From Halopelagius fulvigenes (lineage in GTDB: Archaea > Halobacteriota > Halobacteria > Halobacteriales > Haloferacaceae), in NCBI RefSeq assembly GCF_042662625.1, contig NZ_JBHSXH010000011.1:248001-312000 (forward strand): a stretch of DNA of 64,000 nucleotides. The letters run 5' to 3'. Shown piece by piece: positions 45,854 to 54,313 of the stretch. The first letter of the stretch is position 1, and each line of letters begins with the position of its first letter. Under the pieces are notes generated by a model. The model was given only the letters and a program-made list of their open reading frames with translations. It did not search any database and was not told where the DNA came from. Both the position numbers and the translations under genes were made by a program.

Positions 45854-47002
45854 TCAGACCGGCAGTTCGTCGAGTTCGACGCGTCGGTGCTCGTCCCACG
45901 ACCGGTGGCTCGCCTCCGTGAGTTGGACCCCCCTCGCTCCGCTTCGGAAGTCCCACGGGAACGGTTCGTCGGCGACGACGTGGCGGATGAACTCCGCCCA
46001 CTGCCGCTTGAACGCGTTCTCGAACTCCTGGTTGTCGGGCACCCGTTCCCAGTCGTCGGTGAAGTCGTGTTCGGTCGGCGTGTCGGGGTTCCATTCCGGT
46101 TTCGGCGTGTTCGCGTGATGCTGGGTCTTGCACTCTCGAAGCCCGGCGACGGCGCTTCCCTCCGTCCCGTCGACCTGGATTTCGAGCAGGTCGTCGCGGT
46201 TGACCCGCACCGTCCACGAGGAGTTTATCTGCGCGACGACGTCGTCTTCGAGTTCGAGGATGGCGTAGGCCGCGTCCTCGGCCGTCGCCTCGTACTCGTT
46301 GCCCCGTTCGTCCACGCGGCGGGGGACGTGCGTCTTCCCGAGGCAGGTGACCGACTCGACTCGGCCGAAGAGGCTCTCCAGCACGTAGCTCCAGTGGGAG
46401 AACATGTCGTCGATGATCCCGCCGCCATCCTCCGCGCGGTAGTTCCACGACGGACGCTGCGCGGGTTGGTCGTGCCCGGTGAACACCCAATACCCGAAGT
46501 CGATGTCCACGGAGAGCACCTCGCCGAAGAACCCCTGATCGAGCAGTCGTCGGAGTTTCAGCAGTCCGGGGAGCCACAGCTTGTCCTGCACTATCCCGTG
46601 TTTGACGCCGCTCCGCTCGGCGGCGTGAGCGACTTCGAGGGCGGTGTCTAAATCCGTGCCGAGGGGCTTCTCGCAGTACACGTCCTTCCCGGCCTCGATG
46701 GCCTTCAGGAGCGCTTCCGGTCGTCGCGGCGTGACCTGCGAGTCGAAGTAAATCTCGTCGTCGCCCTCCAAGCAGGATTCGAGGTCGGGGTCGGCGGTCC
46801 AGCGCTCGACGCCGTGTTCCTCGCTCAACTCCCGCAGTTTGCGCTCGTTCCGGCCGACCAACATCGGATCCGGAATCACTCGCTCCCCGCTCGGTAGCTC
46901 CACCCCGCCTTCGTCCCGGAGCGCCAATATCGACCGAATGAGGTGTTGGTTCGTTCCCATCCGTCCCGTTACGCCGTTCATGACGATACCTATCTCTCGC
47001 AT
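45854..47002 (-). CDS. Gfo/Idh/MocA-family oxidoreductase
   Basis: A 382-residue NAD(P)-dependent sugar oxidoreductase with an N-terminal Rossmann fold (IGIVMNGVTGRMG in place of the usual GxGxxG) and the family signature CEKPLG at about residues 109-114. The C-terminal domain carries the long beta-sheet typical of the family. Members oxidise or reduce sugars, inositols and uronate derivatives; the substrate is unknown. The unusual N-terminus with MNGVTGRMG is a family variant seen in sugar-acid operons. A CTATTTATCT element about 28 bases upstream is the TATA candidate, with the palindrome GGTTAC-G-GTAACC (47045-47057) farther upstream. Confidence 0.88.
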   Translation of the reverse strand: MREIGIVMNGVTGRMGTNQHLIRSILALRDEGGVELPSGERVIPDPMLVGRNERKLRELSEEHGVERWTADPDLESCLEGDDEIYFDSQVTPRRPEALLKAIEAGKDVYCEKPLGTDLDTALEVAHAAERSGVKHGIVQDKLWLPGLLKLRRLLDQGFFGEVLSVDIDFGYWVFTGHDQPAQRPSWNYRAEDGGGIIDDMFSHWSYVLESLFGRVESVTCLGKTHVPRRVDERGNEYEATAEDAAYAILELEDDVVAQINSSWTVRVNRDDLLEIQVDGTEGSAVAGLRECKTQHHANTPKPEWNPDTPTEHDFTDDWERVPDNQEFENAFKRQWAEFIRHVVADEPFPWDFRSGARGVQLTEASHRSWDEHRRVELDELPV

Positions 47003-47044
47003 TGTCGTGTCACGCCGTTACAGTGTAGAGATAAATAGCGTTGG

Positions 47045-47057
47045 GGTTACGGTAACC
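47045..47057. promoter_or_regulatory. GGTTAC-G-GTAACC palindrome upstream of the Gfo/Idh gene
   Basis: A perfect 13-base palindrome 43-55 bases upstream of the ATG at 47002 and just upstream of its TATA candidate. A similar GTTAC/GTAAC palindrome is found at the second Gfo/Idh gene (50864-50874). Confidence 0.4.
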
Positions 47058-47117
47058 GACGCCACGTCGGTCGGCTTCGTCCGATTCGCCGGGCGTCTCG
47101 TACGACGCGCGACGGGG

Positions 47118-48503
47118 TTACCGCTCGACCGCTTCCGTGTGGCCGGCCAACCACTCGCCGAAGCCGTCCGTCGGGACGTCCAGTTGGCGGGTCACCGGAC
47201 CGAAGTCCGGGTAGCCGCCGACTTCGTCCTCCTGGTCGATGACTTCGCCCTCCTTGGCTTTCGTCTGCTGAACGATGGACTCGTCGTAGGAGATGCGTCG
47301 CGCGGGGCGAGCGCTGACGGCGTTCAGAACGTTGGCGAACGTCCCCTTCGGAGCGTCGAACCCCGACGGCAGGACGGGCGGTTCGTCGGCGACGACGAGT
47401 CGTTCGTCCGGATTCTCCGAGAGCATCTCGACGGGCCCCTGCGTCACGTTCTCCTTGAGGTACACGAGCGCCTTCAGGACGTCGTCCTCCTGATTGAGTC
47501 CGACGACGGGGTCGTCGAGGGGCGTGTTGTCGCCCGGGCGGTAGACGTTGCGGATGAGGCTGACCTGCGTCGGGAACTCCTCGCCTGCGTTGGACTCGGC
47601 GTCGTCACCCAGTCGAACGGCCGTGTCGTAGTTGTAGACGACGTTGTTCGCGACGATGCTCCGAGTGCCGCCTTTCAGACGCGGGTTCCGGTCGTTGTTG
47701 TGGGCGTAGAGGTTCCCGAGGATGGCCATCCCCTCGGTATCGTGGCCGACGAGGCTCCCGTTCGAGTGCTCGTCGCCGTCAGGGTGGAGATTCGGCGCCG
47801 CGAGGCCGTGGGCGATGAGGTTGTTGCTGAAGGTGATGTCCGACGCGGTGTCGCCGCAGGAGAGGTTCTCGTCCGTCCCCCACGTGGCGGTGCAGTGGTC
47901 CACGATGACGTTCTTCGACTCGTCGGCGATGGTTATCGAGTCCGCGGCGTCTCCCTCGCCGCTCGCGCCCGGGGCGGTCTGCGTCCCGGCCCGCGACCTG
48001 ATGTGCTGGACGACGACGTTCTCGCCGTCGATCTCGAACGTCCCCTTTATCAGCGTGATTCCCGGACCCGGCGCGGTCTGCCCCGCGACGAACATGTTGT
48101 TCGCCTCAGGGTCGAGCTCGCCGCTCGCCTCCGAGAGGTCGATCACGCCGCCGACCTCGAAGACGACGATGCGCCCGTCCCCTTCGACGTCGCGTTCCAT
48201 CGCGTGTTTGAACGACCCCTCGCCGGTCGCATCGAGGTTCGTCACTTTCACCACAGAGAGGTCGGTCCCGGCGGTCCAGTCCGTGTCGGCGAACCCGTCT
48301 ACCGGGTCTATCGGCGAGCTGGGTGAGACCGTCCCGAGCGGTTCGCCGGGCGTTACGACCGTCTCGCTCGAATCCGCGGCCGCGGTGCCGGTCAGCGCCG
48401 ATCCCACGACGAGACCGCCCGTCAACGCGAGTGCACCCCGCCGGCTGATTGTCCGTCCTACGCTGTCGCTCCGTTCGCCGTGTTGCGTGCTGTCTTGCGA
48501 CAT
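47118..48503 (-). CDS. Pectate lyase, polysaccharide lyase family 1, Tat-exported
   Basis: A 461-residue secreted pectate lyase. The N-terminal Tat signal is TISRRGALALTGG with a cleavage region at TGTAAA. The PL1 core follows: VIVDHCTATWGTDEN (about 199-213; the Ca2+-site and WiDH region) and NDRNPRLKGG (catalytic arginine and adjacent proline). The family cleaves polygalacturonate by beta-elimination and leaves unsaturated ends. It is the only exported pectinase in the window, so it would make the oligomers taken up by the transporter. ATG 48503 is fixed by TATATGT about 30 bases upstream; ATG 48518 would place the TATA too close. Confidence 0.93.
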   Translation of the reverse strand: MSQDSTQHGERSDSVGRTISRRGALALTGGLVVGSALTGTAAADSSETVVTPGEPLGTVSPSSPIDPVDGFADTDWTAGTDLSVVKVTNLDATGEGSFKHAMERDVEGDGRIVVFEVGGVIDLSEASGELDPEANNMFVAGQTAPGPGITLIKGTFEIDGENVVVQHIRSRAGTQTAPGASGEGDAADSITIADESKNVIVDHCTATWGTDENLSCGDTASDITFSNNLIAHGLAAPNLHPDGDEHSNGSLVGHDTEGMAILGNLYAHNNDRNPRLKGGTRSIVANNVVYNYDTAVRLGDDAESNAGEEFPTQVSLIRNVYRPGDNTPLDDPVVGLNQEDDVLKALVYLKENVTQGPVEMLSENPDERLVVADEPPVLPSGFDAPKGTFANVLNAVSARPARRISYDESIVQQTKAKEGEVIDQEDEVGGYPDFGPVTRQLDVPTDGFGEWLAGHTEAVER

Positions 48504-48524
48504 GCAGCCGAAATACATCCCGTC

Positions 48525-48552
48525 GTTACATATACATAACGATTAATGTAAC
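48525..48552. promoter_or_regulatory. Promoter of the pectate lyase gene with inverted repeat
   Basis: GTTACAT at 48525-48531 and ATGTAAC at 48546-48552 form a 7-bp inverted repeat separated by 14 bases that include the TATA-like TATATGT (minus strand). A protein binding here would overlap TBP. Confidence 0.4.
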
Positions 48553-48655
48553 TGAAAATGGTCGGGTGAGGGAAGATATCTAGATGCGAGTAAACGTTCG
48601 CGGTCGGAAGGGGGACTGTCGAACTCCCGACCGAACGGTCGCCGGGACGAGGCGC

Positions 48656-49726
48656 TCAGAGGTTCCGTTCGAGGAACGGCCAGACGCCGGCTTCGTAGAA
48701 CCGGTGGCCGCCCTCGCCGACGTACAGGCTGCACCTTTCCTCCGCCTCCGCACCTCGGTAGATTTCGCGGATGCGGTCGAACGCGCGTCTCGTCCCCTCC
48801 TCCGGGAAGATGGGGTCGCGGTCGCCCCCGACGACGCGAAGCGGTCGCGGCGCGATGAGGCCCGCGACGTCCCCGATTTCGCCGAGTCGCCGGACGCCCG
48901 GCACGTAGTTACAGAGGCAGTGGTCTATCGAAACGATGGAGCGGTCGAACGAACTGACCGACGCGCAGGGGGCGGCGGGGGCGAGTCGTTCGTCGAGTGC
49001 GGCCGCGAACAGCGCCACTATCCCGCCGCCGGAGTGACCGGTGACCGCCACCCGGTCGCCGTCGAGTTCAGGGCGGCGTTCGACGAACTCGACGAGTCGA
49101 AGCGCGTCCCAGACCCGTTCTCCGACCAACGACCGGCCGACGAGTTGGGCGGTCTTCTGCCACCGGGTGCACGGCCGTAACTCGTCCGCCGACTCGTCCT
49201 CCCCGTCTCCCGCGTGCGTCGCGAGTTCCCCGAACGCGCGCATGTCGGGGGCGAACGCCGCGAAACCGCGTTCGACCGCCTGCCGCGCGATGTCCCGCCG
49301 CTCCTCCGAGACGCGCCGCCGGTCGGCGTCGCTCTCGACGACGCCGGCGGCGAGGTCCTTTCCGCTCTGGGCGTGGCCGTGGAGGGCGAGAACGACGGGG
49401 TACGGCGGGTCGGTCGAACTCGGAAGGAGCAGGTGAAACGGGACGCGGAACCCGCGCTCCGTCTCGACGCTCCACGTCTGTCGCTCGTAGTCCGCGTCCG
49501 TCCCCGTCACCTCCGACGTCCCGCGTCGCCGCGGGTCGAGGTCCGCGACCCCGTTGTCGCGTATCACCGGGAAGCCGAGGACGTCGCGCAACTGGTCGCG
49601 GAACGTCTTCTGCCACGCGGTGAACGCTATCCCGGTCTCTCCGCCGTACGTGCACACCCGCGTGGTGTTCTCGGAGACGTGGTCCGTCCACTCGCCGTAG
49701 TCGAACTCGAACTGCTGATCGGCCAT
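48656..49726 (-). CDS. Alpha/beta hydrolase, acetylesterase-like
   Basis: A 356-residue alpha/beta-hydrolase. The nucleophile is S232 in GHSGGG, with acid D304 in GGDRDPIFP and H341 in GEGGHRFYE, and the oxyanion loop is LALHGHAQSGKD. The long N-terminal part (about 1-95) and the overall layout resemble sugar-ester hydrolases that accompany pectin and xylan degradation. No signal peptide is visible. Pectin is acetylated and methylated, so removal of such groups from imported oligomers is a reasonable guess, not shown. It lies between the pectate lyase and the second Gfo/Idh gene, all on the minus strand. Confidence 0.8.
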   Translation of the reverse strand: MADQQFEFDYGEWTDHVSENTTRVCTYGGETGIAFTAWQKTFRDQLRDVLGFPVIRDNGVADLDPRRRGTSEVTGTDADYERQTWSVETERGFRVPFHLLLPSSTDPPYPVVLALHGHAQSGKDLAAGVVESDADRRRVSEERRDIARQAVERGFAAFAPDMRAFGELATHAGDGEDESADELRPCTRWQKTAQLVGRSLVGERVWDALRLVEFVERRPELDGDRVAVTGHSGGGIVALFAAALDERLAPAAPCASVSSFDRSIVSIDHCLCNYVPGVRRLGEIGDVAGLIAPRPLRVVGGDRDPIFPEEGTRRAFDRIREIYRGAEAEERCSLYVGEGGHRFYEAGVWPFLERNL

Positions 49727-49809
49727 CGTTGTAGACGAACGTTGCGAGCCGCCGATAAATCAGTATCGACGAACCGGGCGGCGCGAAGCGAGAGAGAGCG
49801 CTCGACCGC

Positions 49810-50862
49810 TTACTGGAAGACGTCGGCGGCGAACGGGTAGAGGTCCGCAACCGCGACGCGTTCGTTCCGGCGGCCGGACTCGTAGGCTGCCATCGTGACG
49901 ATGAGCGCCTTGAGTCCGTCGCGGGCGGTGGCCGGCGGGGCCTCGCCCGTCTCTATCGCGTCGAGGAAGGCGGTTCCCTTGCTCAGTCGTCGGTCGTAAC
50001 CGTGATACGGGCTCTTTTCGGTCCCCTCGGCGTCGATGACGAAGCCGGTTCGGTCGTCCCACTCTCGACCTTCGAGGTAGACCGCCCCCTCCTCGTCCCA
50101 GACGTGGACGTGTTCGCGCGTTCGGGCGACGACGCCGGTGTCGGAGACGTTCGCCACCGCGCCCTCCTCGAACTCGACGGTGGTCGAAGACTGGCGGTCG
50201 AACACCTCCTCGTCGTCGTGGAAATCAATGGACGCGTAGACGTGCGTCGGGGTGAGGCCGGTCGTCCACAGGATCGCATCGACGATGTGCGTCCCGACGT
50301 TCAGGAGGTGGCCGCCGCCGCTCAGGTGGGGGTCCATCCGCCAGTCGTCCATCTCCTCGTAGTACGACCGCCAGTCGTGCGTTATCTCCCCGGTGACGAA
50401 CCTCGGCTCCCTGTCGCCCAACGCCCACCGCTTCCGGGCGAGTTCGTACGCCGGATTCAGATGCCGCTGGTAGCCGATCATCACCGTCCGATCGCTCGAT
50501 TCGGCCCGCTGCATGACCTCGTACCCGTCCTCGACGCTCGTCGCCAGCGGTTTCTCGCAGAGGACGTGCAGGTCGCGGTCGAGTGCGGCCGTGGTCTGCT
50601 CGTAGTGGAGTCCGTTGGGGGTCGCTATCGCCACCGCGTCCAACGCCTCCGAATCGAGCATCTCCTCGTACGATTCGTACCGGGAGGACTCCGACACGTC
50701 GAGTTCGCGCCCGGCGGCCGCGAGTCCGTCGCTATCGACGTCCGAAAGCGCGACGAGGTTCGAGCGGGGGAGTTCGACGAACTGTCGGCCGAGTCTCCGT
50801 CCGAGACTCCCGACGCCGACGAGTCCGACCGCGACGGCGGAAGATTCGGTCTGGCTTTTCAT
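49810..50862 (-). CDS. Gfo/Idh/MocA-family oxidoreductase
   Basis: A 350-residue NAD(P)-dependent oxidoreductase. The Rossmann motif is GLVGVGSLGRRLG and the family signature is LCEKPLA at about residues 99-105. H188 in NVGTHIVD belongs to the typical active-site region of sugar or inositol dehydrogenases of the family. It differs clearly from the paralogue at 45854-47002. Its ATG lies against the palindrome GTAAC-G-GTTAC at 50864-50874. It is divergent from the DHDPS-family gene at 51044. Uronate or aldonate oxidation would fit the locus. Confidence 0.88.
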   Translation of the reverse strand: MKSQTESSAVAVGLVGVGSLGRRLGRQFVELPRSNLVALSDVDSDGLAAAGRELDVSESSRYESYEEMLDSEALDAVAIATPNGLHYEQTTAALDRDLHVLCEKPLATSVEDGYEVMQRAESSDRTVMIGYQRHLNPAYELARKRWALGDREPRFVTGEITHDWRSYYEEMDDWRMDPHLSGGGHLLNVGTHIVDAILWTTGLTPTHVYASIDFHDDEEVFDRQSSTTVEFEEGAVANVSDTGVVARTREHVHVWDEEGAVYLEGREWDDRTGFVIDAEGTEKSPYHGYDRRLSKGTAFLDAIETGEAPPATARDGLKALIVTMAAYESGRRNERVAVADLYPFAADVFQ

Positions 50863-50863
50863 T

Positions 50864-50874
50864 GTAACGGTTAC
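50864..50874. promoter_or_regulatory. GTAAC-G-GTTAC palindrome upstream of the second Gfo/Idh gene
   Basis: An 11-base perfect palindrome beginning 1 base upstream of the ATG at 50862, at or near the transcription start of this gene. It recalls the palindrome at 47045 upstream of the other Gfo/Idh gene. Confidence 0.35.
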
Positions 50875-51012
50875 CTATACAGAAATCCGACCAATAACTG
50901 TTTTGCCGCATCGAGTCGCTCGCCTCCGGTTGTCGCCTCGGCCTCAGTCACGGCGGAATCGCCGTCGAATCGGAGCGACTCCGACCGCTCGTTTCCGTCT
51001 CTCCCTCCAAAG

Positions 51013-51020
51013 ATTTTATG
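51013..51020 (+). promoter_or_regulatory. TATA-like box of the first DHDPS-family gene
   Basis: ATTTTATG lies 24-31 bases before the ATG at 51044, so the transcript is probably leaderless. Confidence 0.55.
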
Positions 51021-51043
51021 TTCGAGCACTCGCTGTATCGGAT

Positions 51044-51982
51044 ATGCCACTTTCCAAGAGCGGTGTGCGTCAGCACCTGCGTGGCGTCGCTGCCGGACTC
51101 CTCACCCCTTTCGACGACGAACTCCGCGTCGAACACGCCAAGTTAGAGGCGAACGCGAACTCGCTCTACGACTCCGGAATCCGGACGTTTCTCGCATCCG
51201 CGAACATCAGCGAGTACCACTCGCTCTCTCAGACCGAACGGAGAGAAGTGACGGAGACGGCCGTAAATGCGCTTCCGTCCGACGCCTGCGTCCTCGCGGG
51301 CGTCGGCGGGAGCACGCCGGACGCACAGGAACTCATCCGAGCGTACGACCGCGTCGGCGTCGACGCGATGATGGTGATGCCGCCGGATCACTCCTACATC
51401 CACGAACGAGGGCTCATCCGCTACTACGAGAAGCTCGACGAGGCCACCGACACGCCCCTCGTCCCCTACGTCAAGGGATTCGACCCCTCCGTCCGCTACC
51501 TCCGCAACCTCGCGGACATCGACGGCGTGGTCGGCGTCAAATACGCCATCGAGGACGCGGTGAAACTCGGCGCAGCGAGCAGTTCCTCCCCCGACGACGT
51601 GGTGTGGGTGGACGGCCTCGCGGAACCGTTCGCCGTCTCGTTCTGGAACGAGGGCATCGAGGGGTTCTCCGCCGGCGTCAGTAACTTCCGGCCGGAGGTC
51701 GGACTCGCACTGTACGACGCCCTCGCGGCGGAGGACTGGGAGCGCGCGCGCCGAATTCGCAACATCAGTCTCCCGTACCAGAACTTCCGCGACGAAGCGG
51801 GTCAGAACAACACCATCGAGGGCGCGATAAGCGTCTCCGCCGTGAAGAAGGGCCTCGAACTCGCCGGCCTCCACGGCGGCGAAGTTCGCGACCCCATCGA
51901 ACCGCTCTCGGCCGAAGACGAGCAGAGAGCGGAGGAACTCTATCAGCAACTCGACGACGACATCGAACGTGTCATCGCCTAA
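51044..51982 (+). CDS. DHDPS/NAL-superfamily lyase or dehydratase
   Basis: A 312-residue class I TIM-barrel enzyme of the dihydrodipicolinate synthase superfamily. The Schiff-base lysine is in GVVGVKYAIED (about residue 168), the GGST loop binds the pyruvoyl carboxylate, and the catalytic tyrosine region reads VPYVKG in place of the usual Y-N-x-P. Members include keto-deoxy-gluconate aldolase and 5-keto-4-deoxyglucarate dehydratase, which makes alpha-ketoglutarate semialdehyde. The latter would link the dehydratases to the aldehyde dehydrogenase at 33255. It is divergent from the second Gfo/Idh gene. Confidence 0.87.
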   Translation: MPLSKSGVRQHLRGVAAGLLTPFDDELRVEHAKLEANANSLYDSGIRTFLASANISEYHSLSQTERREVTETAVNALPSDACVLAGVGGSTPDAQELIRAYDRVGVDAMMVMPPDHSYIHERGLIRYYEKLDEATDTPLVPYVKGFDPSVRYLRNLADIDGVVGVKYAIEDAVKLGAASSSSPDDVVWVDGLAEPFAVSFWNEGIEGFSAGVSNFRPEVGLALYDALAAEDWERARRIRNISLPYQNFRDEAGQNNTIEGAISVSAVKKGLELAGLHGGEVRDPIEPLSAEDEQRAEELYQQLDDDIERVIA

Positions 51983-52077
51983 ACGGAGCGACGAGGAACC
52001 GTACCGCAACGAGCACCCGAACTGACCGTGACAAACGATACCGACCGATACAGCGGACCGACAGCACCGATGAGAGC

Positions 52078-54024
52078 ATGCTCGAACTAGAAGCGACCGT
52101 CGATGCGTCGAGCGTGCCGTCCTGGGCGCGCCGACAACGCGAGTTGTTCGACCTGGTGGCGAGCGTCACCGACCGATTCGTCGCGGACTACACCGGTCCG
52201 GAGGGCGAACCGTTCTGGCCGCCGGAGGACCACGTCGGCGTCGACGGCTTCGACGACGTGGTCGAGGGGTTCTACAACTGGCCGTTGCTGTACGCGATGG
52301 GCGGCGACGAACGAGTCCTCGACCACGCCCGACGCGTGTACGAGGCGGCACTCGAACGCGGGGCGAACATGGAGACGCCGTTCGGTCACCCGATGGTCGT
52401 AGACGAGTTCGAGCAGTGCCGGGACTGGTTCCACATGGGGGAGGGGAACCTCTACACGTACAACATGGGTCTCGCGGCCCCCGACGACGAGACGGTCGTG
52501 GACCGCGCCGAGCGATTCGCGAATCTCTACTCCGCCACCGCCGACGCGAACAACTACGACGGCGAGAAGCGACTGATTCGCGGTCCGATGAACGGGAGCA
52601 TGGGCCCCGACTACTGCGATTTCTCCGCGTACGAGCACCACCCGTACGGCGCCGACTACCGCTGGGCGCGACACGGGCTTCCGTGGCGGGACTTGGAGTT
52701 CGACGAGGCCGCCGACCTTCTGGACCCGGACAACGAGGAGCGACTGTTCGAGGTGTTGAACGACCGGTGCTCGAAGGGGGACATCCCGCTCAACCTCAAC
52801 GCCACGAGCCTGTTCACGAACGCGTACCTCCACACGGGCGACGACAGGTACCGCGAGTGGGTCACCGACTACCTCGCGGCGTGGCGGGAGCGAACGGCGG
52901 AGAACGGCGGGATAATTCCCGACAACGTCGGTCGGTCCGGAGAGATAGGCGAGTACACCGACGGTTCGTGGTACGGCGGCTACTACGGGTGGTCGTGGGG
53001 CGGATGGCACTACGTCGGCATCGGCCCCACCGTCGCTGCGGAGAACGCGGTTCTGCTGGAGGGCGACCGGGAGTACCTCGAGTTCCCCCGGTCGCAACTC
53101 GACGTCCTCGTGGAGAACGGAATCGAGGTGCGAGAGGACGACGTCCACAGCACGCTCTACATCCCGCACAAGCACGGCGGGGAGGGTGACTACCACTACG
53201 ACGCCTCGGGCGTCCTCACGGAGGACGACGGGGAGGTTCTCTGGCGCGACGGCTGGTACGAGTTCCAACCGCACACGGACGACCCGTACGCCGTCCACCT
53301 CTGGTACATGTCGATGAGTGACGAGGACAGAGAGCGGGTACGTCGGCTCCGCGACTGGGGGAAGCGCGACTGGAAGCGGGTCGACCCCCGGGCCTCCACG
53401 AAGCACGGCGACGGCCACGAGTACGCGTGGCTTGCGTACCTCGACGGCGAGTTCCCGGATTACCCCGACCGGATTCTCGAAGCGACCCGCGAACACGTCC
53501 AAGAGCGACTGGACCTCATGGAGGCGGAGGGGAACGAACCGACCACGGTAGACGAGGACTACCTCCGCGACCGGAACCCCGTCTTCCACAAGGCGTTGCT
53601 CCAACTCACGATGGGCGCGCCTCAGCCCGTCTACTACGGCGGCCTCGTCATGGCGCAGGTTCGGCACTTCGACGCTCGCCGGGAACGGCCGGGACTCCCC
53701 GAGGGCGTCGCCGCACTCGTAGAGGACGTCTCGCGGGAGGGAATCGAACTCACCCTCGTCAACGCCGGAGGGACGAACGAGGAACTGGTCGTACAGGCGG
53801 GCGCGTACGGCGAACACCGGTTCGAGTCGGTCGAAACCGACGGCAACCGCGTGGGCGTCGGAGACGCGGGCGGCGACGCGAACGGGAGAGACGCCCTCGA
53901 GTCCGGCGAGTCGAACGCGGTACGGGTTCAACTCCCCAGCGGAAGCCGAATCTCCGTGACAGCGGAGCTCGACCGCTTCGCGAACGACCCAAGTTACGCC
54001 CTTCCGTGGGACTCCGCTCGGTAG
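52078..54024 (+). CDS. Protein of unknown function, probable alpha/alpha-barrel carbohydrate enzyme
   Basis: A 648-residue protein I could not assign to a family. Residues of about 20-520 contain repeated helix pairs with conserved aromatic and acidic residues (YNWPLLYAMGGDERVLDHA, DWFHMGEGNLYTYNMG, LNATSLFTNAYLHTGDDRY, GSWYGGYYGWSWGGWHYV), which suggests an (alpha/alpha)-toroid like those of many glycoside hydrolases, lyases and epimerases. Residues of about 535-648 are beta-rich. There is no signal peptide. It lies 95 bases after the DHDPS-family gene and is probably co-transcribed with it, and it precedes three perfect copies of the 17-bp palindrome. A role on unsaturated or branched uronate oligomers is inference from context. 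Confidence 0.85.
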   Translation: MLELEATVDASSVPSWARRQRELFDLVASVTDRFVADYTGPEGEPFWPPEDHVGVDGFDDVVEGFYNWPLLYAMGGDERVLDHARRVYEAALERGANMETPFGHPMVVDEFEQCRDWFHMGEGNLYTYNMGLAAPDDETVVDRAERFANLYSATADANNYDGEKRLIRGPMNGSMGPDYCDFSAYEHHPYGADYRWARHGLPWRDLEFDEAADLLDPDNEERLFEVLNDRCSKGDIPLNLNATSLFTNAYLHTGDDRYREWVTDYLAAWRERTAENGGIIPDNVGRSGEIGEYTDGSWYGGYYGWSWGGWHYVGIGPTVAAENAVLLEGDREYLEFPRSQLDVLVENGIEVREDDVHSTLYIPHKHGGEGDYHYDASGVLTEDDGEVLWRDGWYEFQPHTDDPYAVHLWYMSMSDEDRERVRRLRDWGKRDWKRVDPRASTKHGDGHEYAWLAYLDGEFPDYPDRILEATREHVQERLDLMEAEGNEPTTVDEDYLRDRNPVFHKALLQLTMGAPQPVYYGGLVMAQVRHFDARRERPGLPEGVAALVEDVSREGIELTLVNAGGTNEELVVQAGAYGEHRFESVETDGNRVGVGDAGGDANGRDALESGESNAVRVQLPSGSRISVTAELDRFANDPSYALPWDSAR

Positions 54025-54054
54025 GCGACGGCGGATGTTTTCTTCGTCGTATTC

Positions 54055-54071
54055 GTTCCCGTGCGGGGAAC
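54055..54071. promoter_or_regulatory. Palindromic operator candidate, copy 4
   Basis: GTTCCC-GTGCG-GGGAAC is a perfect match, 31 bases after the stop of the 648-residue protein gene. Confidence 0.5.
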
Positions 54072-54184
54072 GGTCGCCCGCGTGACCTGTCGTCAGAGAA
54101 CATCGTTACGCGTTCCTCCGTCCGCCGGACGGCGGCGATTCCGGCCCGATACCCGAGGGCGAACCGGACTTTGACCCCGAAACT

Positions 54185-54201
54185 GTTCCCCTAGAGGGAA
54201 C
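54185..54201. promoter_or_regulatory. Palindromic operator candidate, copy 5
   Basis: GTTCCC-CTAGA-GGGAAC is a perfect match, 130 bases from copy 4, the same distance as between copies 2 and 3 near the IclR gene. Confidence 0.5.
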
Positions 54202-54268
54202 CAGTCTCCTCTTTCCGTATACGACGTATCTTGACTTTTCCGAGGAGAACACCGTTACCCGATAATGG

Positions 54269-54313
54269 ATTACATCATTAGGACTGTAACGCTACCGTTC
54301 CCCCCTCGGGAAC
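54269..54313 (-). promoter_or_regulatory. Palindromic operator candidate, copy 6, with the extended GTTAC-N12-GTAAT element
   Basis: The palindrome GTTCCC-CCCTC-GGGAAC (54297-54313) is perfect. Read on the minus strand it is followed after 6 bases by GTTAC-N12-GTAAT (54290-54269). The same order, with a 5-base gap and the same 12-base spacer, occurs at copy 1 (28996-29039). Confidence 0.5.

Noticed and set aside
52087..53931. 614-codon open frame on the minus strand, considered as the real gene instead of 52078-54024
   Set aside because: The plus-strand protein has acidic haloarchaeal composition and ordered aromatic motifs; the minus-strand one is Val/Arg-rich without order and overlaps it fully.
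28996..54313. The GTTCCC palindromes as transcription terminators
   Set aside because: Three copies lie in front of a promoter rather than after genes, the stems are only 6 bp, and no T-run follows; haloarchaeal terminators are usually T-rich. Not fully excluded for the convergent region at 54025-54505.
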